64,000 nucleotides of DNA from Adineta steineri (lineage: Eukaryota; Rotifera; Eurotatoria; Adinetida; Adinetidae). The notes below the pieces were generated by a model. That model made no database searches, was not told the DNA's origin, and worked only from the letters and a program-made list of their open reading frames with translations. Location: the NCBI GenBank assembly GCA_905250115.1, contig CAJNOI010000072.1:248001-312000 (forward strand), read 5' to 3'. Within the stretch, counting starts at the first letter, position 1; every line of letters begins with the position of its first letter. The position numbers were made by a program, and so were the translations under genes. Shown in pieces: positions 22,551 to 33,960 of this stretch.

Positions 22551-24321
22551 AATTAAAAACTCGTTTGATTGAGTTTGATAAAATGTCTATTTTTGTGTTT
22601 CAAAATAAACATGTGTATTTTTGTCTTTCGAAATAAATAAATAAAATATTGATTTATGAAAAGTCTTTAACCAAAATCAATGAAAATGAATTAAAAAATT
22701 TGTTTTTCATTTTTATCAAAAAGTAAATAAATATTTGTTAATTTAATGTAAAATAAACAAATTGTAAAACAAAATAAAGAAAAAATGAAAATGAATAAAA
22801 TGATTCTGATAGAATTTTTCTTGGATGAATCAAATTGAAATAATTTCAAATAAATTTCAACTACAAAACATTATATATTTATAGAAAAATCGAATAAAAT
22901 ATTTTTTTTAAACAAAAGATCGAATTTTTTTTATTTTTTGAATATAAAATGTGGTTCATAAAGAATGACGGTCTCAGTATTATTCGAATATCTCTGCGAA
23001 TTTGTGTCCTTTCGGCCTCATTTATTTTTAAGAAATACATCATTCTATTCTCTACAAAATCTAATGAAACGAGATTTCGTAAGAAGTACTCAGTAAGTCA
23101 TAGAAGTTTATAAATATCCACTGAAATAATAACTCAATTAAATACAAATGTATCACATAATTATTTTAACAGAAAATGTTCAATATTTATTATTTCATAT
23201 GTGTATTGATTATAATTTAGTATTAAAATTTTTTTAAAGATTTATGATAAGATAAATATTTTCGCGTCGATTTTATTATCATTTAATCTTACGATATCTA
23301 AAGTAACTTTAATTCAATCATATACTAGTTTTCTTGTTGGCTTCTATTATAGTAAAGTAGTAAAATATATGCCTCGACCTTTCTTTTCTTTCGTTTATTT
23401 TTCTAATAACTTCGATTTAGTGGATTAATTCTTTTTTCTGACGTCGATTAACACTTCATCATCATTTTACTTTTATCGTCATTTCATATATAAATATCAC
23501 TTGTTCACTAAATAAACGAAGATAAGAGCTACAGATAATTCGAATATAAAGTATTAGTCACTCTTTACAAGTACGAACATTAATATCATTTTATAGTTTT
23601 ACATTCATTCTTATCGTACATATTCTTTACTTTTATTTGTATATTCTTTTATATTTATGAACGCCTTGTTGTTTTTGTTCAAATTCATTTGAGAAGAATA
23701 TAACATAGAGAAGAGTGTAAGAAAATAATTTTTCTAATAGATATGAAGTGTTATAATATAATGAAATATCAATGATATAAGTAACTTAAGTGTTTACCTT
23801 TATCTTTGATTTACTTGTTTTCACTTAAAAAAAGTATACATGATTATTAACTTCTCAATCATTTTCGGTTATTTAATAACTATTGATATTGAAATAAGAG
23901 TCATTTTCTTATTTCTAGTATTTCTATGAAAAACAACTAAATTCTTTAGACAGTTTGTTTTGACTACTATTCAAGTGTAGAAATAGAAATATACTATAGT
24001 ATCATTCATCTCTATTTTTTCTTCTATTCTGCTATGTCAACGGATGATACGTGATATTTATTTTTCTCTTTCGTTTTGCGACTTCGACATCTGTCAACAG
24101 TATATATGCTCATTTTCCACTTGAAAGTTCTCTCGATTTATTTCACGATCATATTTTCCATAGGGTGTGGGTACACTAACATAACAACTATCACATCAAC
24201 ACCCTTAAGATGCTTTTTATTCATCTGACTATCGTTACTCTTTATTCCTCACAACAAGCGACAGAGATATAACTATTTTTTTAATGTATCATACTCAGCT
24301 GTTTTTTCAGAGCAACACTTA
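22551..24321. other. Intergenic region; diverged copy of the duplicated flank
   Basis: 22600-22910 is an NHL-type 3' flank. 22925-23620 is a diverged relative of 2780-3530 and 15080-15830, ending before the twitchin part. A telomere-like hairpin at 24162-24209 lies about 110 bases ahead of the next start codon. No gene seen. Confidence 0.6.
24162..24209. repeat. Telomere-like hairpin element 6
   Basis: The left arm is AGGGTGTGGGTACAC and the right arm is CATCAACACCCTTAAG, with a short loop. It lies just upstream of the FAD/NHL gene. Confidence 0.7.
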
Positions 24322-27300
24322 ATGGCGAGCACAACATCACCATCACCACTCGTCATTGTTGTATCCGGTGGTGGACCGGTTGGACTCACCTTTGCACTTA
24401 ATATTGCCGCCATGATGGGTAAACATGTCAAAATTATTATTTATGAAGGTCGATGGTTTGTTGATGAACATGGTGCTACTCGTTGGCAAGCCAAAACTCG
24501 TCGTGATCAAGTTGTTACTTTACAAGACCATGTTATAGAACAAATGCCTTTGTTTATTCAAAAAGGCCTATTCAAAAATATCAACGAACGTGTATGGCCA
24601 ACATCAAGAAATATTCCAATAAGAGAAGTTGAAGATCGACTTCTTGATCTCATTCAACCATTTGTTCAAAATGGTCAAGTAGAATTAATTCCTGAGCAGT
24701 TAAATGAACAATCTAAACATTTGATTGAAGGTAAATAGACATTGATTTTTTTTCCTGTTGTTTTAAAAATATATTCAACTTAAAATTTGTATAGGTGATT
24801 TTGATGTATTAGTGGGTGCTGATGGATCGAATTCGTTTGTTCGTCGTTACTGTAATATTCAAATGATCAGTGAAGGCATCGAATATGCATGTGGTGTAGC
24901 ATATAATATACCTGAAGGTGTGCCACAAGCAGATGAACCTCTCCATCAAGCACTTAATTGTATATTAACAATCTCACAAACACGTTATTTAGTAAATTCG
25001 TCAACGAGTCGTCGAGGTTATCTCAACATTCGTTTAATTAAAAATGAGTATGAAGAATTAATTAAATGTTTACAAAAATTTCAAGATGGTAATGATTCAT
25101 TAAATTTATTAGATTATGATAAATGTCCACATTCACCTGTATGGTCAATTGTTCGACAAGGACTAGAATTTTTTAAAATATCTGCAAAATATGTTATTCG
25201 TGGTGTACCAATTGAGATTAATGTTCGACATGCATCCATTGTTGTTCGAGAACTTCGTTTAGAAATTACCAAAACACATCCAACGACATCAATAACAGCG
25301 AATGCAGGTGGCAGTAAGAAAAAACAATTTAAGACAATGTTAGCATGTCTTGCTGGTGATGCGGCAATGAATGTACATTTCTGGCCCGGTCGAGGAATGA
25401 ATAGTGGAATGAAAGCAGCTATGGCACTTGCACGAAATATCCTTCGTACATGTACATCTAAAACATCACCTTATTCAATCGAAGTTCATACTCCACTTCA
25501 ATTTCTCGATTTTCTCGACTATGAAGGTTTTATGGCTCGTCTTAGAGCACGTGAACAACAAGGCCGTTCGTTACGTATTCTTATGGATTCGATCGATGCA
25601 AGTGTTGAAGAAGCTTATACCTATGCTCATTTGAATCATTGTTACGTCAGATATACAAAGAACTTAAATAAAAAATTGCAAGAAACAAGATTACGTCTTA
25701 AACAATGATCTGATTGGCCTCATCAAACAAGATTAGTAACTGATGAAGAATTACAATCTGCATGTAATCGTATTTCTCATAATGTTGTCGCTCAACTTTC
25801 ATTAGCTAATCCATGGCCAATACGAGAGATGAGTGGTACTGAAGTTTCTGTCGAAGATATCTTTCCATTCAATCAGCAACAATTTTTACCTGTACCAACA
25901 TTAGGAAAAATCACTTCAGATCGTCCACCAAGCAAAAGAATCATTCAACATCACTTTCTTATTTTATGCATCACTGGTGACAATATGAGTGAAAATACAC
26001 AGAAAATTATTGATTCAATTCAAACTTCTCCTAAATTCACCAATCCATCAACAACAGCTCATGAACTACATGTTGTTCGTACTATCGAAGAAGCTCAAGA
26101 GTGGATAGCGAACAATAATGAACGTTTAGGAAAGCAAGACATTCTGTTCAAGGTGATTACTACATGGTCACTTAACAAACAAAAAACGGCAGTAGATGTA
26201 ATTCGAGCAGTTCGTGCTGTTGCATCACGTGCTCCTGTATTAATTTTTACGAGTAAATCTGAAGACACACAACCAGCACTTCAATTTCCAAATATTATTG
26301 CTACTTATGAAGTATATGAATTGTATGAATTTGTTGGTATTAATCAAGAAACACAGTGGAATCCTGGCTGTCCTGTATTATTAGGTATGTTTTTGATTGC
26401 GATTGTATGAGAATGCCGAAAGGTTATACTATTTTTCTATTATTGTTCAATAAAATCATTTTATTTTCTTTTTATTAAGATTCTTCTCAATCAAGTCATT
26501 CTCAAACAGAACAAAGTATGTTTCATTAAATAGCAATAATAGTATTTTTTTCTGAAAAATAGTTTTTTATCTTTAAAATTGAGATAGAATTTTATCATAA
26601 ATTGTTTTCATTTATATGATTGTTAATTAAATTAATCATTCGAATAGTTTTTTAAAAAAGAAAATAAAACTATATTAAGAGCTGAATATATTTATTGTAA
26701 ATTAAAATCATCTAGATTAGTTTTGTTTTTCATTATATTATAATTAATCAATTAATTAGTCTCAAAAAATCTCTTTTAGTATTTTAATGAAAAGATTTTG
26801 TTTTTTTTAAAACAAATTCAAATACAAGTTTTCTTCTTATTTTTGACCTTTTATTTTAGACGAAATTCAAGCAGAAAAGAATAAATTTCAAAAGTTTGCA
26901 ATTACTGTTGCTGGAGGAAATGGACAAGGACAGGAATTAAATCAATTCTCTTATCCTCAAGGTATCTTTATTGACAATGATAAATCAATTCATATTGCTG
27001 ATTCTGAGAATCATCGTATTGTTAAATGGAAATTGAACTTAAAAACTGGTGAAATCATTGCAGGTGGAAATGGAAAAGGAAATCAAAATAATCAGTTGAA
27101 TGATCCAAGGGATATAATTTTTGATACAAAAACTAATTCTTTTATTATTTCTGATCATGGAAACAAACAAGTAATTCGTTATTTTATTCAAAATCAAACA
27201 AATCGAGAAATTATTATTTCAAATATTAACTGTTGGGGTCTAACAATCGATAAAAATGGATTTATCTATGTTTCTGATTGTAAAAATCATGAAGTGAGAC

Positions 27301-27773
27301 GATTCAAACAAGGTGATACAGAAGGTGAATTAGTTGCAGGTGGAAATGGTCAAGGAAATCATCTTAATCAACTGCATTATCCTACTTTTATTTTTATTGA
27401 CCAAGATTATTCTCTTTATATATCAGATACAGACAATCATCGTGTGATGAAATGGAAAAAAGATGCGAAAGAAGGTGAAGTTGTTGCTGGTGGAAATGGC
27501 GAAGGAAATAGTCTCAAACAATTGTCTTATCCTCGAGGAGTGTTTATTAATAAATGGGGTCAAATTTATGTGGCAGATTGTGGAAATCATCGAATAATAC
27601 GTTGGTGTGAAAGAGATGCAGAAGGTGAAATTGTAGTTGGTGGAAATGGTGAAGGAAGTGAACCAAATCAATTGCATTTTCCCAAAGGTTTATCATTCGA
27701 CAATGAAGAAAATCTTTATGTTATTGATGAATACAATCATCGAATCCGAAAATTTGATAAACTTTCAGATTAA
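24322..27773 (+). pseudogene. FAD monooxygenase-like / Rossmann-like / NHL fusion with one nonsense codon
   Basis: Exons: 24322-24730, 24795-26384, 26480-26515 (a 36-nt exon) and 26860-27773, all joined in phase 1; 982 positions including one stop. The N-terminus has the FAD-binding motif VVSGGGPVGLTFAL, then VGADGSNS and CLAGDAAMNVHFWPGRGMNS, the second and third signatures of flavin-dependent monooxygenases/hydroxylases. TGA at 25706-25708 interrupts the frame between RLRLKQ and SDWPHQTR, and the frame stays open and sensible afterwards. The next part, about 26000-26380, with RAPVLIFTS and alternating strands and helices, looks like a receiver-like Rossmann fold (inference). The last exon is a six-blade NHL propeller. 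Upstream, AG at 24309-24310 lies 12 bases before the ATG. Either a recent pseudogene, an allele, a sequencing error or a readthrough case. A separate short FAD protein ending at 25708 is the alternative. Confidence 0.65.
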
Positions 27774-27901
27774 CAGTAGTTTTTATTTTATTTGATTAAG
27801 TTTTTATTTTCATTTTTTGAAAATAAACGAAAGAAAAACATTAATTTATGAAAAATCTTAAAGAAAATAAATAAAAATAAAGAAATAAAATTTCTTTCAA
27901 T

Positions 27902-27967
27902 AGGGTGTGGATATTAGGAGGTTGTTGATAGTTAGTTAATCATCCACACGACCATATTCACATCCTC
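27902..27967. repeat. Telomere-like hairpin element 7
   Basis: The left arm is AGGGTGTGGATATT; the right side has CATCCACACGACC and then ATTCACATCCTC. It lies about 130 bases after the NHL stop at 27773. Confidence 0.7.
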
Positions 27968-29956
27968 TTCATTTCTATTTCCATATATTGTATATGAAAA
28001 TTGACAAGAAGCATATCTGATAATGGCGTCATATATTGAAGAATACACCAAGTAAGAAAAACAATTATAGTTTTCAAAAACTATGCAATATATTTATTGA
28101 TATTTCAAATTACATTAATATTCGATCATTTTATAAGTTTTACAAAGATTTTATACGTTGCAAAATAAATATAAGCCTAGTGTAACAAAAGTGAAATCGA
28201 GTTATATATTATTTGATCTATTTCTAAAGAATCATAATTAAGTTTTATCTAAGTATTATACAATATTAAATATAAGATTTTTTTTCAAGAAAAATTCGAT
28301 AATTTTAAATTTTATTAGTACTTAAACAATAATAATGTTAGAAACTCTGATATATGAAACAGTTCAAGTCTGTAGAATATAATTATTATAAGAAACAGTA
28401 AATAACAGAATAAGTTCATCGAACATCTTAATCTGTTATATATTTATGGGCAAAATAATAAAGTTGATTATTTAAATATTGATTTTAATTCTGAGCTATT
28501 ACAAACAAGACAAATTATCATTCTTAAACTAAATAGACAACAAAGAAAAGTATTGACAAACAATCTGAGTACGTCGTAAAAAATCATTTGATAAAATTTG
28601 ACAGTTATTAACATCAAAAACTTACGTATGATATTGATCATAATAAGAATCTATAATATACAATCGAATTATTGTCAATATTATCTATCAACTCAGAAAT
28701 AATATTTTGAAAATATTAGATAAAAGAAACATCTATATAGTTTTTCTTTCTTACTATATCATCGTTTTGTCTCGTTTATCACTTATGAAATATCTTAAAC
28801 AATTTCCTTCTAATAAAATATTTCTCAAATATCTTTTTTTTTGTTTTTGAAAAAATTGCAAAGATATATTCATAAGAAAAATGTCAAGAACTATTTTTTC
28901 TACACTTTACATCGAACTTTTGATCATTATCAATGAAAATCCTGTTGATAAAAAATAAGATTTGTGCACATTTACAGAATATTGAGCTTGATTTAAATAA
29001 TTTTCAGCACTAAAATATCTGAATAATTTACTTTTCAGACATCGTGCATATATTCGATTTTTATTGTTGAAAATATTAATGCTTTGATATGTATTTTTTT
29101 ATATTATTACTGAAACGTCCAAATATTTTCTTCGTATTCGACGTCAAACACTGGTTAGTTCGAAAACATGAGTAATAGCTTGATTAATGAGCCATAACAC
29201 TGTTATGAAATACAAAAGATAGGTAAGAACAGCGAACGCGAAAACAGAAAAATAAAAAAGAGAGATACAGACAAGTTGTTGGTATATAATCAACGAACAT
29301 CACTAACATTCTCACATTCAAAATCAAACATCCTATACGGAGTAATATAAGGTAAGCAGTGTTTTTATCCAACATTATTAACTGTTTCTGCATAGTATAA
29401 ACGAATAAGTTGTCAATACTGTAGCAAAAGTAGACACAACTTATATTATTTGAGAAATTATGAAACTTAAATATATTTCGAAATTATAGAGAGTTTATAT
29501 TTAACTTGATGTTCTCGTTGTTAGATAACTTTGATCAAGTTTTATATAGTATTAACATGTCACCAGGTTTTTCGTCAGTGTGTTATAATGATCACAGTCT
29601 TTATACACTACATTTAGTATTTTTTTAAATTAAAATAGTTTTTTCTTGTTAGTTATCGAAAAACATTCGTTCCATTGTTTTTATATGATTCGTTTCGTTT
29701 ATCGTTGTTCCGTGATATTAGTATTCTCTGAAAGGCAAATAGTGTACATAAAATTAATAGGAAAAAAGATTTGTTGCATGATTAGTTTTGTTATCCTTAT
29801 GTTATAATATTATTATTCTGTGAAATAAAAATAGTATGTTATTGTTCATTTCATTGAAGAATTTCTTTCGGTTTTTCTGAATGAGTGCTATAGTTACAAG
29901 CATTTAGAAGAAAAAAAACGTTGAAGAAATATTTGATTGTGAAAACTTGTGAAGTA

Positions 29957-30005
29957 AAGGGGGAGGGGGTGGATGAATACAAGACTTTGTCACACCCACA
30001 CTCAA
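29957..30005. repeat. Telomere-like hairpin element 8
   Basis: The left arm is GGGGGAGGGGGTGGATG and the right arm is CACACCCACACTCAAA. It lies about 250 bases upstream of the start codon at 30260. Confidence 0.65.
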
Positions 30006-30259
30006 ATATAAGTAGAAAAGCATCGATTGATCTAATACTTATTTAGTAGAACTATCATTTTATCATGAATAACCTAATAATATTAAATAGATTATTTTAA
30101 ATTATAATTAAATCTTCATGTAATATCTTTTTTTCTTTTCTTGTAACAAATTTATTTATTTTGTTTATTAGAATCAGTCATTTCTATGTGATATAAATTT
30201 TTTAAACTTATCTCTTTCATTTATTTCATTTAATAATTTATTAGATAATTTATTATTTT

Positions 30260-33200
30260 ATGGATCAAAAACTCAAAACTCATGAAGAACTATCTGGATC
30301 AGCAAATCCAGGTAAGTAGTTTAACTTTTATATCTATTAAATAACAAATCAATAAAATGAATTTCGATAAATAAATGAACATGAGAATCATTGTGTAAAA
30401 TCTAATTAATAAATTAATAGAGAATATTATTTTATTTCTCAGAATTTTCTTAAATCAATTGAATAAGAAATTGAAATGATTTAGGATGAGGTTAGTTTTT
30501 GATTAAAAGCTCATATTTATTTCAAATTCAAAAAACATTTGGTTTATTTGAATAATCAAAACATATTGTTAGAAGAAAAATATTTGTAGAAAAATCCAAG
30601 AAAATAATTTATTTTCCAATTGCAAATAATTTAATAAATAAATCATTGCAAAATTTATGATATTAATCTCAAAATAATCAGAGGAATAAGATACATCTGA
30701 TATTCTCTTTCTCCTAGAGAAGAGTCCAGTAGTCATAAACTGTCTGCTTGCTTGATTGATTGCTTGTGTGTCCGCAGGGTCAAAAAAACATTCAAATTCA
30801 ATTTTTCAGATACTTCCGGAAAACTTTGACTGGCGGGTAATCGAGAGCGGGGAACTTGAATCTGAGGTTAGTTTATCAAAATTAACTAGTTAATAATCAG
30901 TTAATAATTAATATTATTAGTTTTTGAAATATTTTCAGAAAAGTTGCACCAAAGGGTAATTGAGTATGGAGAACTCGAATCTGAAATTGATTTATTAAAA
31001 TTAATTAGTTAATAATCAGTTAATAATTGATATTACTAAATTAATTGATATTATTAATTTTTGAAAAAAGTTTGACCGAAGTGTAATCGAGTGCCAAGAA
31101 TTCGAATGTGAGCTTAATTTTAATTAAAAATCAATTAATAATTAATTAATATTATTAATCTTAAAGATAGTTCCAAGAAAGTTTTACTAGAGGGTAATTC
31201 GAGAATCGATTTTTTAGAAAAGACATTTTTTGGGCATTTCGATGTGGAGACCTCGAATCTGATGTTAGTTTTATAAAATAATTTTATTGATCACTTTTTT
31301 AGGGAGAGAACCAATTTTTATAAAAAAAAAATTTCATGAGGGGTGACCGAAGGGTAAGTGGGGTAGAAGAACACAAATCTGGTGTTAATTTTCCAAACTG
31401 TATAAGCGAAAAGTTTAGTATTATAGAATACGATTTCTACGAGAAAGAGCTGAGCGAGTCTGCAGACGAGCGTTACTTGTTCTCTTTCTCGTAGAGAAGA
31501 GTTCAGTAAACATAAATTGTTTGTTTACTTGCTTGCTTGTGTGTCCGCAGGGTCAAAAAAACATCGAAGACCAATTTTTCAGAAAAGATATTTCTAGAGG
31601 TATTTCGATGCAGGGACTTCGAATCTGATGTTAGTTTTTTAAAATTCTTTAAAAAACAAATTTGTTTTTAGACAGAGGATCGTTTTTTTTGCAAAAACGT
31701 TTTTTTTGTATAAAATTTGACGAAACGGTTTTGGAAGTCGGGGAACACGAATCTGATGTTAGTGTTTGCAAGTTATATAAGCAAAAGGTCCCTTGGCATT
31801 GTAGAACAACATTTCTACGAGAAAGAGCTAAGCGAGTCCTTAGACGAGCGTTACTTGTTTTATTATTGAATTTGATCGATTAAAAATTTTAATTAGAAAA
31901 TAGAATAACTGAAGGTTATACTTCTGCAATTTTATTTAGCAGATAAATGATAAAACAATTGTTTTAACGATCGATGAAAATAAAATCTAATTCAATAGAA
32001 TAACTTATAAATAATTGATTTTTTGTTTCAATAAAATATTATCTATTATATTTCTTTTTATAATAAAATATTTTAACATTTTTCTTATATTTGAAAACTA
32101 AAAAAATCTATTAGATTATAAAAAAATCATCTAAAAGAATTTTGTAGTATAAAATAAAAAATAATAATAGTTTTGTCTCAAAAATAGTTTTATTATTTTT
32201 AAAATTGAGATAAAACTTTTTCATATATTATTTTTTAGATAAGAAATAACAATTTCTCTTGAAAGAATATTCATAATTTGGTTCTTTTCTATTTTTATAT
32301 CACTTAATATAGCATTGAAAAGAGATTTCATCCATCGTTTTCGAATTATTTTTCTCATTGAGATATTTAGACTATTATTAATAATATAAAATTTATTTTT
32401 ACAAATAATATCATCATTTCATCTATAGAATTTATGTAAAATATTTATCTAACCTAATAAAAATAATTCTATTCGATATTTTTTATAAAATCATTAATTT
32501 TTTGTTTTTAAAAGATTTATTCAAATATAAAATTCTAATCTAAACAAATTTATCAGAATAAATAGATTTTTTGCATTTGAAAGATCTCTTTTAGTATTTT
32601 AATGAAAAGATTATCTTGTTTTTAAACTGTTCAATAAATTTAAGTTAAGTTTAACTCTTTAGTTTAGAATTTTCAAACAAATGAAAGTTTTAATCAATTT
32701 TATCTAGATTATCGAAGTAAAAATAATCTGATTTAAAAATATTTCACAGAATTAAACATTTATGAAAATCAAATAAAGAATTTTCAATTAAAAAATCTCA
32801 ATTGAATGAAGAAATTGTTTAGAATTTATTTTGTTCATTAAAAATTAAATTTAATAACACAAAATTTTGATTTTATTAAAATAAATTCAAATAGAAGTTT
32901 TCCTTTTTATTTTCGCCCTTTTCTAATTTATAAATAATAAAAAGCTTTTGAATAAGAAGAAACTCTTTTATTTTTAGGAGAAATTCAAATAAAAAAGAAT
33001 CAATATAAACAATTTGCAATTACTGTTACTGGAGGAAATGGATTTGGACGAGAATTAAACCAACTCAATTCTCCTCGTGGAATCTTTATTGATAATGATA
33101 AATCAATCTATATTGCTGATTCTTTGAATAATCGTATTGTTAAATGGAAATTAAATTCAAATACTGGTGAAATCATTGCAGGTGAAGATGGGCAAAGAAA

Positions 33201-33960
33201 TGAAAATAATCAATTGAATTATCCAACAGATATAATTTTCGATAAAAAAAATAAATCTTTTATTATTGCTGATACAGATCACGCACAAGTAATTCGATAT
33301 TTTGATAAAAATCAAACAAATCAACAAAGTATTATTTCTGATGATTGGTACAACCGAGTAATTCGATATTTTCAGCAAAAACGAACTAATCAAGAAATTC
33401 TTATTTCAAATATTAATTGTGAGGGTCTTACAATTGATAAAAATGGATTTATTTATACTTCTGATTGGGCGAATCATGAAGTAAGACGATGGAAACAAGG
33501 AAGTAGAAGAAGTGAGTTAGTTGCAGGTGGAAATGGTCAAGGAAATAATCTTAATCAACTTAATTCTCCTTATAATATCTTTATTGATGAAGATTGTTCT
33601 CTTTATATATCAGATACAGACAATCATCGTATAATGAAATGGAAAAAAGATGCAAAAGAAGGAATTATTGTGGCTGGTGGAAATGGTGACGGAGATAGTC
33701 TGAAACAATTATCTTGTCCTCGAGGAGTGATTGTTGATCATTTGGGCCATATTTATGTAGCAGATTGTGGAAATCATCGAATTGTACGTTGGTGTGAAGG
33801 AGATGCAGAAGGTGAAATTGTTGTTGGTGGGAATGGTAAAGGAGATCAATCAAATCAATTGAATTCTCCCAGAAATCTATCATTTGATAATGAAGGAAAT
33901 CTTTATGTTGTTGATTGTTATAATTATCGAATCCAAAAATATGAAAAAATTGCAAACTAA
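30260..33960 (+). CDS. NHL-repeat protein with short leader (copy 5)
   Basis: Two exons, 30260-30311 and 32978-33960, joined in phase 1, give 344 residues. The first exon encodes only MDQKLKTHEELSGSANP plus one base and ends in a good GTAAGT donor. The second is the NHL cassette. Unlike the other copies, it carries an extra segment of about 26 residues in blade 3: a VIRYF-x(4)-TNQ unit occurs twice, once as FDKNQTNQQ and once as FQQKRTNQE, so about 78 nt were duplicated in tandem without breaking the frame. No signal peptide is visible. This may be the minimal, propeller-only member of the family. The short first exon is the less certain part; other upstream exons could exist. Confidence 0.65.
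30312..32977 (+). other. 2.7-kb intron filled with tandem repeats
   Basis: 30712-31862 is a repeat array (listed separately). 32185-32977 is the conserved NHL-preceding intron end, most similar to 475-1184 of copy 1. Confidence 0.65.
30712..31862. repeat. Diverged tandem repeat array with perfect hairpin
   Basis: Units contain a core like GGTAATCGAG...GGGAAC-TCGAATCTGATGTTAG, seen near 30833, 30953, 31082, 31193-31260, 31343, 31600 and 31720, at a spacing of roughly 110-130 bases in the first half. A larger block, TAGAGAAGAGT to GTGTCCGCAGGGTCAAAAAA, occurs at 30718-30790 and 31494-31565. A perfect 14-bp inverted repeat, TCTACGAGAAAGAG with CTCTTTCTCGTAGA, closes a hairpin at about 31437-31496. 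A related half lies at 31812-31860. Confidence 0.7.

Larger units (their letters stand above)
27774..30259. other. AT-rich intergenic region
   Basis: No credible gene; short frames here lack family signatures. It contains telomere-like hairpins at 27902-27967 and 29957-30005. Confidence 0.55.

Noticed and set aside
29184..29393. 69-codon minus-strand frame
   Set aside because: Isolated in AT-rich intergenic DNA without any family feature.
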